Shown piece after piece: positions 8,445-17,529 of a stretch of DNA of 64,000 nucleotides; the stretch's first letter is position 1; each line of letters opens with the position of its first letter. The notes below the pieces were generated by a model. The model was given only the letters and a program-made list of their open reading frames with translations. It did no database searches and was not told the DNA's origin. Origin of the DNA: Desulfobulbaceae bacterium. Its GTDB lineage: Bacteria; Desulfobacterota; Desulfobulbia; Desulfobulbales; Desulfocapsaceae. The position numbers and the translations under genes are program-made. The stretch spans positions 1-64,000 of the forward strand of contig QKIH01000090.1 of assembly GCA_003249645.1 (NCBI GenBank). The letters run 5' to 3'.

Positions 8445-9967
8445 TGGACAGCTTCCTTTTCTGCGATGACCCGCATGATATTTCCTACTTCCATTTCTTC
8501 TCCGTTCAATTCACCAATGATGTTGCGATCACGCAGCACTGCTATTTTGTCGCTGCAGGTAACAACCTCTTCAAGTTCGGAACTGATAAAAAGAATGGCC
8601 ATACCTTCATCACGTAATTGCAGAATCAGTTTTTCAATCTCGCTTTTTGCCCCGACATCAATACCTCTTGTCGGTTCGTCAAGAATGAGAAAGACCGGAT
8701 CTGTAGCAAGCCAGCGGGCAATAATCACCTTCTGTTGATTACCACCGCTTAAATTTTTAACACTCTGATTACGGCTCGGAGTTTTAATCTGCAGCAACTC
8801 AATGTATTTATCAGCAAGCTCTTCCTGCTGTTTCGGACTCAACGGTTTCAGAACACCTGTTCTGGCCTGCAGGGCAAGGATGATATTTTCCCTGACACTG
8901 AGTTCGGTAATAAGCCCCTCGACTTTTCTGTCTTCAGGACAGAATGCGAAGTTCTGATCTATGGCTTTTTTCGGTGAAGAGATGGCAATTTCATGACCAT
9001 CTAAAAACAGACTGCCGCCACTATGTTTATCTATACCGAATAGAAGACGTGCCGTTTCCGTTCTTCCGGAGCCGAGCAGACCGGCAAGCCCCATGACTTC
9101 GCCCCGCCGAATCTCCAGGGAAAATGGATTCATAGCTCCTTTTTTCTGAAGATTCTCGACCCTTAAAAAGTCATCGGAGTCGGAAGCTTTTTTCTTTGTT
9201 TTCAGCTCCTTCTGCTGCTCCAGAGTAAATTCGTCCAGATTTTTTCCCAGCATATGGGCAATCAGCTCAAGTCTCGGCAGTTTTGCAGTCTCATACTCAC
9301 CGATGAACTTGCCGTTTCTCAATACCGTAATCCTGTCGGTTATTTCATATACCTGATCGAGAAAGTGGGTGACAAAAAGTATCCCGATGCCGTCATTTTT
9401 CAGTTTGCGGATAACCTTGAAGAGCTGTTTGACCTCTGCCAGATCAAGGCTTGAAGTCGGCTCATCGAGAATCAGTACCCTGGCGGAAAGATTCAAGGCC
9501 CTGATTATGGCAATCAGCTGCTGAATGGCCATGGAATAGGATGAAACCGGCTCGGTCACATCAATATCCAGATCAAGCTTTCTGATATCATTTTCCGCAT
9601 CCTGGTAGATTTTTTTCCAGTCAATACGGCCGAATTTTTTCGGTTCTCTACCGATATAGATATTTTCAGCAACAGAAAGGTCAGGAATCAGATTGACTTC
9701 CTGGTAAAGAGTTGAAATACCGGCATTGTTTGCCTCCTGCGGCCGGCTAGCATGGAACGGCTTAGACTCCAGAAGGATCTCTCCACCATCACGCTGATAC
9801 AGCCCGGTGAGAACTTTGATCAGGGTGGATTTACCGGCTCCGTTCTCCCCCATCAACCCGTGAACCTCTCCTTTACGGAGGGTAAAATTAACCGAATCCA
9901 GTGCTTTGACACCCGGAAAGGTCTTGCTCAGGTTGCGAATTTCAATAAGAGCGTCTGTGTTACTCAT
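8441..9967 (-). CDS. Sugar ABC transporter ATPase, YtfR-like (double ABC domain)
   Basis: A 508-residue protein with two ABC modules, as in RbsA/MglA/YtfR. Module 1 has Walker [11 protein letters not shown] near residue 42 and Walker B VLILDEPTSSLD. Module 2 (about 265 to the end) has the degenerate Walker A GLLGSGRTE, the signature NLSGGNQQK and Walker [13 protein letters not shown]. In this family only the first site usually hydrolyses ATP efficiently, and the sequence agrees. It powers the YtfT/YjfF-like permease pair. The gene follows the binding-protein gene after a 141-bp gap that holds a terminator-like hairpin. Confidence 0.93.
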   Translation of the reverse strand: MSNTDALIEIRNLSKTFPGVKALDSVNFTLRKGEVHGLMGENGAGKSTLIKVLTGLYQRDGGEILLESKPFHASRPQEANNAGISTLYQEVNLIPDLSVAENIYIGREPKKFGRIDWKKIYQDAENDIRKLDLDIDVTEPVSSYSMAIQQLIAIIRALNLSARVLILDEPTSSLDLAEVKQLFKVIRKLKNDGIGILFVTHFLDQVYEITDRITVLRNGKFIGEYETAKLPRLELIAHMLGKNLDEFTLEQQKELKTKKKASDSDDFLRVENLQKKGAMNPFSLEIRRGEVMGLAGLLGSGRTETARLLFGIDKHSGGSLFLDGHEIAISSPKKAIDQNFAFCPEDRKVEGLITELSVRENIILALQARTGVLKPLSPKQQEELADKYIELLQIKTPSRNQSVKNLSGGNQQKVIIARWLATDPVFLILDEPTRGIDVGAKSEIEKLILQLRDEGMAILFISSELEEVVTCSDKIAVLRDRNIIGELNGEEMEVGNIMRVIAEKEAVQ

Positions 9968-10069
9968 GCCCGTCCCCAGCAGTTATACAATATTCCTGTG
10001 AGTCAGCCAGAGGCGATTTGCGGCAGAGGCAGCTGCCTTTGCCGCTCTCCCCGTACTGACAGTGCAGTA

Positions 10070-10100
10070 GAAAAAGCAGGAGAGAAAAATCCCTCCTGCT
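10070..10100 (-). terminator. Attenuating hairpin after YtfQ-like binding-protein gene
   Basis: On the minus strand AGCAGGAG and CTCCTGCT form an 8-bp stem followed immediately by TTTTTC. It begins 8 bases past the binding-protein stop. Partial termination here would give more binding protein than membrane components. Confidence 0.7.
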
Positions 10101-10108
10101 CTGTTATC

Positions 10109-11083
10109 TTAGTACTTTCTGGTTGGCAGAATCTCAGCTGCAGTTTCCGCAGGGAACACGTCTTCGTTTGTAACGATACGTTTAGGAAGTTCTTTTCCTG
10201 CAGCAAGTGCTTCAACTGCATCAAAAAGCTGTGGTCCAAGAAGCGGGCTGCACTCTACGGTACAGTTAAGTTTTCCTTCAACCATTGCCTCAAATGCGCC
10301 GCGAACTGCATCGATGGAAACGATGATGATATCTTTGCCCGGCTTCAGACCATACTCTTCGATAGCCTGGATTGCACCGAGTGCCATGTCGTCATTATGG
10401 GCATAAAGAACATCGATGTTCTTGCCTTCAGATTTCAGGAAGGCCTCCATAACTTCTTTTCCCTTGGCTCTGGTGAAGTCACCGCTCTGGCTCTTGATGA
10501 TTTTTACAGGACTGCCTTTAACAACTTCTTCAAAACCGGTTTTACGGTCAATGGCTGGTGCAGACCCTACGGTGCCCTGCAGTTCAACAACATTGATAAC
10601 GTCACTGCTCTTGCCTTCCGCTTTCAGTCTGCCATAATTTTCAAGCAGCCAGTTGCCGGCTCTTCTGCCTTCCTCGACAAAGTCTGAACCCATAAAGGTT
10701 ACCCAGAGAGTATCATCCTGAACATCAACCGCACGGTCGGTCAGAATGACAGGGATATGCGCTCTTTTGGCCTCTTTCAGAACAGGCTCCCAACCGGTTT
10801 CTACCACCGGTGAGAAAGCAATAACATCAACGCCCTGAGAGATGAATGAACGCAAGGCTTTAATCTGGTTTTCCTGCTTTTGTTGAGCATCGGAAAATTT
10901 CAGATCAATGTTCGGTCTGTTTTTAGCTTCTGACGTGATAGAATCGGTGTTGGCCACACGCCAGGCACTTTCTGCGCCAATCTGTGAAAAACCGACAACG
11001 ATCTTGTCTGCTGCCTGGGCTGACGTTACAGCCATTGAACAGACAAGCAGTGCTGATGCAAAAAGACTGGTAAACCTTTTCAT
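10109..11083 (-). CDS. Periplasmic sugar-binding protein, YtfQ-like
   Basis: Periplasmic substrate-binding protein of the Peripla_BP_4 class (324 aa). A clear signal peptide, MKRFTSLFASALLVCSMAVTSAQA, ends in an AQA|A cleavage site. The mature start DKIVVGFSQIGAESAWR closely follows the E. coli YtfQ pattern; YtfQ binds galactofuranose preferentially. The start was moved from the ORF-track position to ATG 11083, which has a GGGAGG ribosome binding site and begins the signal peptide. The downstream ATPase and two permeases complete the transporter. Because the operon otherwise encodes only L-arabinose catabolism, I infer arabinose (possibly the furanose ring form) or small arabinosides as ligand. 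A second, ChvE-type binding protein is encoded in the same operon. Confidence 0.9.
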   Translation of the reverse strand: MKRFTSLFASALLVCSMAVTSAQAADKIVVGFSQIGAESAWRVANTDSITSEAKNRPNIDLKFSDAQQKQENQIKALRSFISQGVDVIAFSPVVETGWEPVLKEAKRAHIPVILTDRAVDVQDDTLWVTFMGSDFVEEGRRAGNWLLENYGRLKAEGKSSDVINVVELQGTVGSAPAIDRKTGFEEVVKGSPVKIIKSQSGDFTRAKGKEVMEAFLKSEGKNIDVLYAHNDDMALGAIQAIEEYGLKPGKDIIIVSIDAVRGAFEAMVEGKLNCTVECSPLLGPQLFDAVEALAAGKELPKRIVTNEDVFPAETAAEILPTRKY

Positions 11084-11184
11084 GTTTTCCTCCCTAAAGT
11101 TTTTGTTGTTTAGCCCCTGCAGCACCTGTTTTTGGGTACTGCATTTTCAATAAGAGAACAGTTCCCACTCCGTTCTCCCGTTAG

Positions 11185-11202
11185 AATCTCACCAGTGAGA
11201 TT
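11185..11202 (-). terminator. Stem-loop between araD and ytfQ-like gene
   Basis: AATCTCAC and GTGAGATT form an 8-bp perfect inverted repeat with a 2-base loop. A second arm pair, GAGAAC/GTTCTC, lies just upstream on the plus-strand map. No T-run follows, so this may be an mRNA-stability or partial termination element in the 149-bp gap. Confidence 0.4.
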
Positions 11203-11232
11203 TATGACTCCCTTTTTATAATTTTCAGTAAA

Positions 11233-11934
11233 TCACTGTCCGTAATAGGCATCTTTGCCGTGTTTTCTCTGATAATGCTTATCAATGAGAGCAGCTTTCA
11301 ACGGTTTGGCCTGACTGCTGACCTGTTCTGTAAACAGGGCCATTTTGGCCAGTTCTTCCAGTACCGCACTGTTATACAGTGACTTTTCGGCAGTTTTTCC
11401 CCAGGTAAACGGCCCATGACATGCAACCAGCACCATTTCCACTTCTGCATAAGAAAGTTTGCTGTCCTGAAAACATTGAACAATCTGGTAACCGGTAGAG
11501 GTTTCGTAATTTTCCCTGATCAGCTCATCGGACATTACCGCCGTACAGGGTACCGCTTCCGTCAGGTGGTCTGCATGGGTCGTTCCGTAAACCGGGATGG
11601 ATCTTCCTGCCTGCGCCCAGGCAACTGCATACGGGGAATGGGTATGGGTTATCCCTCCCAGTCCTTTGAATTCCTTGTATAATACCGAATGCGTCTTGGT
11701 GTCTGAAGAAGGATTAAGTGTTCCTTCAACGATGGTATTCTCAAGATCAACCACAACCATGCTGTCAACCGTCAGCCTCTCATAAGGGACTCCAGACGGT
11801 TTAATGGCAAAAACGGCAAGCTCAGGATCATAGGCACTGACATTGCCGAAGGTATAAATGGCAAGATTCTTTTGAGGAATCTGCATGTTGGCTTCATATG
11901 CCTCTTGCTTTATACGATCATAGCGGGATTTCAT
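11233..11934 (-). CDS. araD: L-ribulose-5-phosphate 4-epimerase
   Basis: Converts L-ribulose-5-phosphate to D-xylulose-5-phosphate, the last dedicated step of arabinose catabolism before the pentose phosphate pathway. The class II aldolase/epimerase fold is clear: GNVSAYD near residue 30, the metal-binding THTHSPYAVAWAQAGRSIP near residue 96, YGTTHADH and the later histidine in VACHGPFTWG. The length of 233 aa is normal (E. coli AraD 231). It starts 3 bp after the araB stop. The C-terminal tail HYQRKHGKDAYYGQ is also typical of AraD. No anomaly seen. Confidence 0.96.
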   Translation of the reverse strand: MKSRYDRIKQEAYEANMQIPQKNLAIYTFGNVSAYDPELAVFAIKPSGVPYERLTVDSMVVVDLENTIVEGTLNPSSDTKTHSVLYKEFKGLGGITHTHSPYAVAWAQAGRSIPVYGTTHADHLTEAVPCTAVMSDELIRENYETSTGYQIVQCFQDSKLSYAEVEMVLVACHGPFTWGKTAEKSLYNSAVLEELAKMALFTEQVSSQAKPLKAALIDKHYQRKHGKDAYYGQ

Positions 11935-11937
11935 CCT

Positions 11938-13623
11938 TTACCTCCTGGTCATTTCATTTTCGACAAAACTGCCCAGTTTCTGGTAATCGCTGTAGAGTTT
12001 CTTATACACTTCGACATTGGCAGGATCTGGAACATATTCAGACTCAAACCCTGTGCCCATTATCTTCTGTGCATGGTCAAGATCCGGATAAATGCCTCCT
12101 GCGCAGGCAGCAAACATGGCCGCACCGAGGGCAACCGTCTGCTCTGCACGGGCGACTTTGATTTTCATGTTCAGCACATCGGCACAGGTCTGCATGGCAA
12201 AAGATGACTTCTTCGCCACGCCGCCAATGGCAATAACCTCTTTAATGGGCACACCTTCGGCCAGGAATCGCTCGACAATCGCCTTGGTGCCGTAAGCAGT
12301 CGCCTCTACCAGTGCCCGGAAGATTTTCGGGGCATCACTGCCAAGGTTCAATCCGATCAGCGCCCCTTTAAGGGCCTGATCCGCATCAGGGGTTCTCCGA
12401 CCATTGAGCCAGTCGAGAGCAACAATCGAACTTTCAGTCGGCGGAACCATAACGGCCTGTTTAGAGAGTTCAGGGATGATCTTTGACTCCACCTTTTCAA
12501 GCAGGGCAAGGAGCTGAGGATCATTGCCGCCCTCTTCCCTGACCATTGCAAACGGCCAGAGCAGCATTTTTTTGAACCAGGCGTAGAGATCGCCAAAGGC
12601 GGATTGACCGGCTTCAAGACCGATCATATCGGGGATCACCGAACCGTCCACCTGACCGCAGATACCTCTAACCAGGGTGTCGCCAATCTCAGAAGGCGGA
12701 GCTATAAGCATATCGCAGGTTGAAGTGCCGATGACCTTAACCAGGGCGTACGGCTCAATCTGGCCGCCGACCGCGCCCATATGCGCATCAAAGGCACCGA
12801 CGCCTACAATAACATTCTCTTTCAAGCCTGTTTTTTCTGCCCACTCAGGGCACAAAGTACCGGCTGCCTTATCTGCTGTGTAGGTATCCCGGTAAAGTCG
12901 TTTCCGGAGCCCTGAGAGGAGTGAGTCCAGGGACTCCAGAAACGCTTCGCTGGGTAATCCGTCCCAACTTTCATGCCACATTGCCTTATGACCGGCCGAA
13001 CAGCGACCCCGTTTTATCTGCTGCGGATCGGTAACGCCGGTGAGTACTGCAGGTATCCAGTCACAGTGTTCTATCCAGCTATGAGCATATTCCCGTACTT
13101 TTTCATCAACCCGCAGAGTGCGGAGAATCTTCGCCCAGAACCACTCTGAAGAGTAGATTCCGCCGGAATATTTGGTAAAGTCCTCACCGCCCCATGTTCT
13201 GGCATGAGTGTTTATCTCCTCGGCCTCTTTCACGGCGGTGTGATCCTTCCAGAGAATGAACATGCCGTTCGGATTCTCCATGAAATCATCACGCTGAGCA
13301 AGCACCTTGCAATTTTCATCAATGGCCACCGGAGTCGATCCTGTGGTATCTACACTGATGGCAACAACCGCCTCTGCCGAACCGGCAGGTGCTTTTGCCA
13401 GGGTATTTTTAATGGTGGTCTCGAGGCCCTCAAGATGGTCAAGCGGATGCTGGCGAAACTGGTTAGCAGCCGGGTCACAATATTTCCCTTCCGCCCATCG
13501 CGGGTAATAAAAAACGTCAGAGGCAACCTCAGCGCCTGATGCCGTATCGACCAGCACAGCGCGGACAGAATCGGTTCCGTAGTCGATACCGATTACATAT
13601 TTTTTCTCTTGCGCAGATGTCAT
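11938..13623 (-). CDS. araB: Ribulokinase
   Basis: ATP-dependent L-ribulokinase of the FGGY family, phosphorylating L-ribulose to L-ribulose-5-phosphate. The N-terminal phosphate-binding segment GIDYGTDSVRAVLVD and the C-terminal ATPase segment IAIGGVAKKSSFAMQTCADVLN are visible. The sequence AEQTVALGAAMFAACAGG is typical of AraB. The ORF track starts upstream inside the permease gene; I chose ATG 13623 (MTSAQEKKYVIGIDYG), giving 561 aa, close to E. coli AraB (566). It lies 13 bp after the permease stop and 3 bp before araD. The kinase and epimerase genes are separated from araA by the ChvE-type transporter genes. Confidence 0.96.
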   Translation of the reverse strand: MTSAQEKKYVIGIDYGTDSVRAVLVDTASGAEVASDVFYYPRWAEGKYCDPAANQFRQHPLDHLEGLETTIKNTLAKAPAGSAEAVVAISVDTTGSTPVAIDENCKVLAQRDDFMENPNGMFILWKDHTAVKEAEEINTHARTWGGEDFTKYSGGIYSSEWFWAKILRTLRVDEKVREYAHSWIEHCDWIPAVLTGVTDPQQIKRGRCSAGHKAMWHESWDGLPSEAFLESLDSLLSGLRKRLYRDTYTADKAAGTLCPEWAEKTGLKENVIVGVGAFDAHMGAVGGQIEPYALVKVIGTSTCDMLIAPPSEIGDTLVRGICGQVDGSVIPDMIGLEAGQSAFGDLYAWFKKMLLWPFAMVREEGGNDPQLLALLEKVESKIIPELSKQAVMVPPTESSIVALDWLNGRRTPDADQALKGALIGLNLGSDAPKIFRALVEATAYGTKAIVERFLAEGVPIKEVIAIGGVAKKSSFAMQTCADVLNMKIKVARAEQTVALGAAMFAACAGGIYPDLDHAQKIMGTGFESEYVPDPANVEVYKKLYSDYQKLGSFVENEMTRR

Positions 13624-13636
13624 TGTTATTCCCGTA

Positions 13637-14797
13637 TTAATTTTTTGATTTGTTATACACGTCAAAAAATACCGCAGTGAGCAAAACCAGACCTTTAATC
13701 GCCTGCTGCCAGTCAATGCCGATACCCAGGATGGACATGCCGTTGTTCATGACACCCATGACCAGGGCACCGACCAGAGCGCCGATAACCGTTCCGATTC
13801 CACCGGTTGCTGAAGCACCACCGATGAAACAGGCGGCAATAACATCAAGCTCAAAAGCTGTTCCCGCCTTCGGAGTGGCAACATTTAATCGTGCCGCAAA
13901 GACAAGACCGGCAAGAGCTGAGAGCAGACCAAGGTTTGCAAAGGTGAGCAGCACCATTCTTCTTGTTTTTACACCGGAGAGTTTGGCTGCTTTCTCATTG
14001 CCGCCAAGGGCATAAATGCGTCTACCGGTAACGGTTCTTGTGGTCATGAAGGTGTAGGCTACGGTCAGGATAAAGAGAACGACCAATACATTCGGAAATC
14101 CTTTGTACGAAGCCAGCAGATAGGTAAAGTAGAGTGCCGCTGCAGTGATAAAGACGTTTTTGGCAAAAAAGACCCAGATCGGATTCACTTCAAAACCGTA
14201 TCGCACCCTGGCCTGCCGTTTTCTGAAATCGAGAAAGATAATGACTGCCAGGAAAATAACCGTAAGCACAATGGAAGTAATATGCAGATCCTTTCCGTTA
14301 AAGACATCCGGAATGAAACCGGAACTGATGCGCTGGAAGCTGGTAGGGAAAGGACCGATTGAAGCTCCCTGAAGAAGAACAAGGGTCAGGCCGCGAAATA
14401 CCAGCATGCCTGCAAGAGTAACGATAAAGGCCGGAATTTTCACATAGGCCACCCAGAATCCCTGCCAGGCGCCGATCGCAAAACCGAGCAGCAGACAGGT
14501 GATGATGGTGACCATGAAATTGATATGATAATTGACCATCATGACCGCTGCAGTGGCCCCGATAAAGGCAACTATGGATCCGACGGAAAGATCGATATGG
14601 CCCGCCACGATGACCAGGAGCATGCCGATTGCCATGATCAGAATATAACTGTTCTGCAGAATGAGATTTGTGATATTCAGGGGCTTGAGCAATATACCAT
14701 CGGTGAGCACCTGGAACAGGAGCATGATTGCCACAAGCGCAATCAGCATGCTGTTCTGACGAATATTCTGTTTAAAAAGCTGAAGTAAGCTAGGCAT
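13637..14797 (-). CDS. Sugar ABC transporter permease, GguB/XylH-like
   Basis: A 386-residue permease of the BPD_transp_2 family with about ten or more hydrophobic segments, longer than RbsC-type permeases as expected for XylH/GguB. Signature regions are LLVIVAGHIDLSVGSIVAFIGATAA and AFELDVIAACFIGGASATGGIGTVIG. The start at ATG 14797 (MPSLLQLFKQNIRQN) was chosen over the ORF-track start because the latter overlaps the end of the ATPase gene. It is 2 bp from that gene. It forms the membrane channel for the ChvE-like binding protein, a transporter type known to import arabinose, xylose, glucose or galactose. Confidence 0.9.
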   Translation of the reverse strand: MPSLLQLFKQNIRQNSMLIALVAIMLLFQVLTDGILLKPLNITNLILQNSYILIMAIGMLLVIVAGHIDLSVGSIVAFIGATAAVMMVNYHINFMVTIITCLLLGFAIGAWQGFWVAYVKIPAFIVTLAGMLVFRGLTLVLLQGASIGPFPTSFQRISSGFIPDVFNGKDLHITSIVLTVIFLAVIIFLDFRKRQARVRYGFEVNPIWVFFAKNVFITAAALYFTYLLASYKGFPNVLVVLFILTVAYTFMTTRTVTGRRIYALGGNEKAAKLSGVKTRRMVLLTFANLGLLSALAGLVFAARLNVATPKAGTAFELDVIAACFIGGASATGGIGTVIGALVGALVMGVMNNGMSILGIGIDWQQAIKGLVLLTAVFFDVYNKSKN

Positions 14798-14799
14798 TG

Positions 14800-16332
14800 T
14801 TATTCCCCGTTCTGCTGCATAATGCATTTCATGATCTTTTCCTGACTCGCATCTTTGCGAAGCATTTCACCGACGATCCGCCCTTCATTCATGACGTAAA
14901 TGCGGTCACACACCCCGAGAATCTCGGGCAATTCGGAGGAAACCAGGATAATGCTCTTGCCGGCGGCGGCAAGCTCATTGATGATCGTATAAATTTCGTA
15001 CTTTGCTCCGACGTCGATACCCCTGGTGGGTTCATCGAGAATCAGGATATCAGGGTTGGCAAACAGCCATTTGCTGAGCACAACCTTCTGCTGATTACCG
15101 CCGGAGAGATTAAGCGTTTTCTGTAGTATACTTGAGCATTTGATATTGAATTTTTCTTTATAATCACGAGAATGAAGGATCTCCTGATTCTGATCAACAA
15201 CATTGGCCGATGAAACCCGCTCAAGATTGGCCAGAGTGATATTGTCTTTTATATCCTGATCAAGGATAAGCCCGTAAGTTTTGCGATCCTCGGTAACGTA
15301 GGCAAGACCGTTGGCGATAGCTTTATTTACCGAATTGATGTTGACCGGTTTGCCGTCCTTGATTACCTCGCCGTGAATATCGATACCGTAGCTGTGACCG
15401 AAGAGACTCATTGCAAGCTCTGTCCTGCCTGAGCCCATCAGCCCGGAAATCCCCAGAACTTCACCTTTATTGAGGGTGAATGATACATTATCGACAACCT
15501 TGCGCTGCGGATGAAGCGGATGATGAACCGTCCAGTTGCGGACATCAAGCACTTTCTCGCCAATCTGGCTGTGTCGTTCAGGGTAGCGATGAGTAAGATC
15601 ACGCCCGACCATGCCGAAAATGATATGATCTTCACTTATTTTCTGCGTCGTGCAATCGAGAGTTTCAATGGTTGCACCATCCCTTAAGATGGTAATGGAG
15701 TCTGCTATTTTCTCCACCTCATTGAGTTTATGAGAGATGAGGATGGAGGATATCCCCTGATTCTTGAACTGTACCAGAAGATCGAGCAGTTTATTGCTGT
15801 CTGTTTCATTCAGCGTTGCCGTCGGTTCATCCAGAATCAACAGCTTCACCTCTTTCGAGAGGGCTTTGGCAATTTCAACCAGCTGCTGTTTTCCGACACC
15901 GATATTGGTAATCAGTGTGTCAGGTGACTCGTTGAGGCCGACCAGCTTCAGCAGCTCTAAAGCCTTGACCTGTGTTTTATCCCAGTTTATTACGCCGCCT
16001 CTATGCTGCTCGTTGCCAAGAAAGATATTTTCAGCAATGGAGAGAAAAGGTATCAGCGCCAGTTCCTGATGAATAATTACAATCCCCAGATGTTCACTGT
16101 CGGAAATCTGCTTGAATTGACATTTATGATCCTGAAAGAAAATATCACCTTCATAATCTCCGGCAGGATAAATACCGCTCAACACCTTCATCAGTGTTGA
16201 CTTACCTGCCCCGTTTTCCCCGACCAGCGCGTGAATTTCACCCTCTTTTACAGTGAGATTCACATTATCAAGCGCCTTCACACCGGGAAAGGTCTTGGTG
16301 ATGTTCCGCATTTCGAGAATTGCTTTAGACAT
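14800..16332 (-). CDS. Sugar ABC transporter ATPase, GguA/XylG-like (double ABC domain)
   Basis: A 510-residue ATPase with two ABC modules. Module 1: Walker [11 protein letters not shown] near residue 41 and [11 protein letters not shown]. Module 2: degenerate Walker [11 protein letters not shown], signature NLSGGNQQK and [13 protein letters not shown]. It is homologous to the YtfR-like ATPase in the same operon but clearly diverged, so the two transporters are not a recent duplication. Subtype (GguA/MmsA/XylG) follows from its neighbours: a ChvE-like binding protein upstream and a long XylH/GguB-like permease 2 bp downstream. Confidence 0.92.
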   Translation of the reverse strand: MSKAILEMRNITKTFPGVKALDNVNLTVKEGEIHALVGENGAGKSTLMKVLSGIYPAGDYEGDIFFQDHKCQFKQISDSEHLGIVIIHQELALIPFLSIAENIFLGNEQHRGGVINWDKTQVKALELLKLVGLNESPDTLITNIGVGKQQLVEIAKALSKEVKLLILDEPTATLNETDSNKLLDLLVQFKNQGISSILISHKLNEVEKIADSITILRDGATIETLDCTTQKISEDHIIFGMVGRDLTHRYPERHSQIGEKVLDVRNWTVHHPLHPQRKVVDNVSFTLNKGEVLGISGLMGSGRTELAMSLFGHSYGIDIHGEVIKDGKPVNINSVNKAIANGLAYVTEDRKTYGLILDQDIKDNITLANLERVSSANVVDQNQEILHSRDYKEKFNIKCSSILQKTLNLSGGNQQKVVLSKWLFANPDILILDEPTRGIDVGAKYEIYTIINELAAAGKSIILVSSELPEILGVCDRIYVMNEGRIVGEMLRKDASQEKIMKCIMQQNGE

Positions 16333-16353
16333 GACAACCCCGTTTCAAAATAG

Positions 16354-16383
16354 AGGGATACGGCTTTTAGCAGCCGTATCCCT
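16354..16383 (-). terminator. Attenuating hairpin after ChvE-like binding-protein gene
   Basis: AGGGATACGGCT and AGCCGTATCCCT form a perfect 12-bp stem with a 6-base loop, starting about 13 bases past the binding-protein stop. On the minus strand it is followed by CTATTTTG, a poor T-run. As with the YtfQ-like gene, it sits between the binding-protein gene and its ATPase gene. Confidence 0.65.
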
Positions 16384-16396
16384 TGTGTTTCTTCTG

Positions 16397-17461
16397 TTAC
16401 TGAACGATCTGATCCTTGGTGTAGTATCCACTGTCTACGAGAATGGCTTCCCAATTGCTCTTGTCCACATTTTTAGGAACAAGAAGATAGGAAGGAACTA
16501 CTTTGAATCCGTTGTCATAGGTCTTGGTATCGTTGATTGGAGGCTGCTCGCCTTTTAACAGGGCATCCGCCATTTTAGCTGCAATCTGAGCAAGTTCACG
16601 GGTGTCTTTGAAGACCGTCTGGGTTTGCTCACCGGCAATAATTGACTTGATGGAAGGAATCTCTGCATCCTGTCCGGTTACAACCGGCATCGCCAGATCT
16701 GCAGTACCGTATCCAACACCTTTGAGAGAGGAGAGAATACCGATTGAAAGACCATCATAAGGAGAAAGAACAGCGTCAACTCTTTCAGTTGAATAGAAAG
16801 CACTCAGCAGGTTGTCCATTCTGGCCTGGGCAACAGCACCGTCCCAACGAAGAGTGGATACTTTGTCCATGCCGGTTTGTCCTGAACGGATAACAAGCTT
16901 GCCGCCGTCGATATACGGCTGCAGGATAGACATTGCGCCATTGTAGAAGAAATAGGCATTATTGTCGTCTGGGGAACCGCCGAAGAGTTCGATATTAAAA
17001 GGACCTTTTCCCTCTTTCAGTCCAAGAGCCTTCTCGATATAACTGGCCTGAAGAACACCAACCTGGAAGTTGTCGAAGGTGGCATACAGATCAACATTCG
17101 GAGACTGTTTGATCAAACGATCGTAAGCAATTACCGGAATTTTCATATCCGCTGCCTGCTGCAGTACGTTTGACAGAGTAGTGCCGTCAATGGAGGCAAT
17201 GACCAGCAGGTCTACCCCTTTCAGGATCATATTCTCAATCTGGGAAAGCTGATTTTCAATAACATCTTCAGCATACTGAAGATCGGTTTCGTATCCCAGA
17301 TCTTCAAGGGATTTTACCATGTTGTTACCGTCATCAATCCAGCGCTGGGATGACTTGGTGGGCATGGCGATACCGACCTTTTTTGCTGCCTGAGCAGTAG
17401 TCAGCATGAGAGATGCCACCATTACTGCTGCCAATAAAACCGTAAACCTTCTGAATTTCAT
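16397..17461 (-). CDS. Periplasmic sugar-binding protein, ChvE-like
   Basis: A 354-residue periplasmic binding protein of the ChvE/XylF group. The signal peptide [25 protein letters not shown] precedes mature [22 protein letters not shown]. That is the characteristic ChvE opening; ChvE binds arabinose, galactose, glucose and xylose in pyranose form. Further ChvE-type segments are [19 protein letters not shown] and [25 protein letters not shown]. The ORF track begins at GTG 17464; ATG 17461 is better spaced from the GAGGAG ribosome binding site (6 bases). It follows araA and precedes its own ATPase and permease genes. Arabinopyranose is the likely physiological ligand given the operon. Confidence 0.92.
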   Translation of the reverse strand: MKFRRFTVLLAAVMVASLMLTTAQAAKKVGIAMPTKSSQRWIDDGNNMVKSLEDLGYETDLQYAEDVIENQLSQIENMILKGVDLLVIASIDGTTLSNVLQQAADMKIPVIAYDRLIKQSPNVDLYATFDNFQVGVLQASYIEKALGLKEGKGPFNIELFGGSPDDNNAYFFYNGAMSILQPYIDGGKLVIRSGQTGMDKVSTLRWDGAVAQARMDNLLSAFYSTERVDAVLSPYDGLSIGILSSLKGVGYGTADLAMPVVTGQDAEIPSIKSIIAGEQTQTVFKDTRELAQIAAKMADALLKGEQPPINDTKTYDNGFKVVPSYLLVPKNVDKSNWEAILVDSGYYTKDQIVQ

Positions 17462-17529
17462 CACAAACTCCTCTTTTGTAGATGTTTTGGTTGGACAATG
17501 ATATCCGGCGGTTCAGCCGGCCGGTATCA

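Noticed and set aside
9752-10687. 311-codon plus-strand ORF opposite ytfR/ytfQ-like genes
   Set aside because: Antisense to two well-supported transporter genes and spans their boundary; product resembles no family. A shadow of biased codon use.
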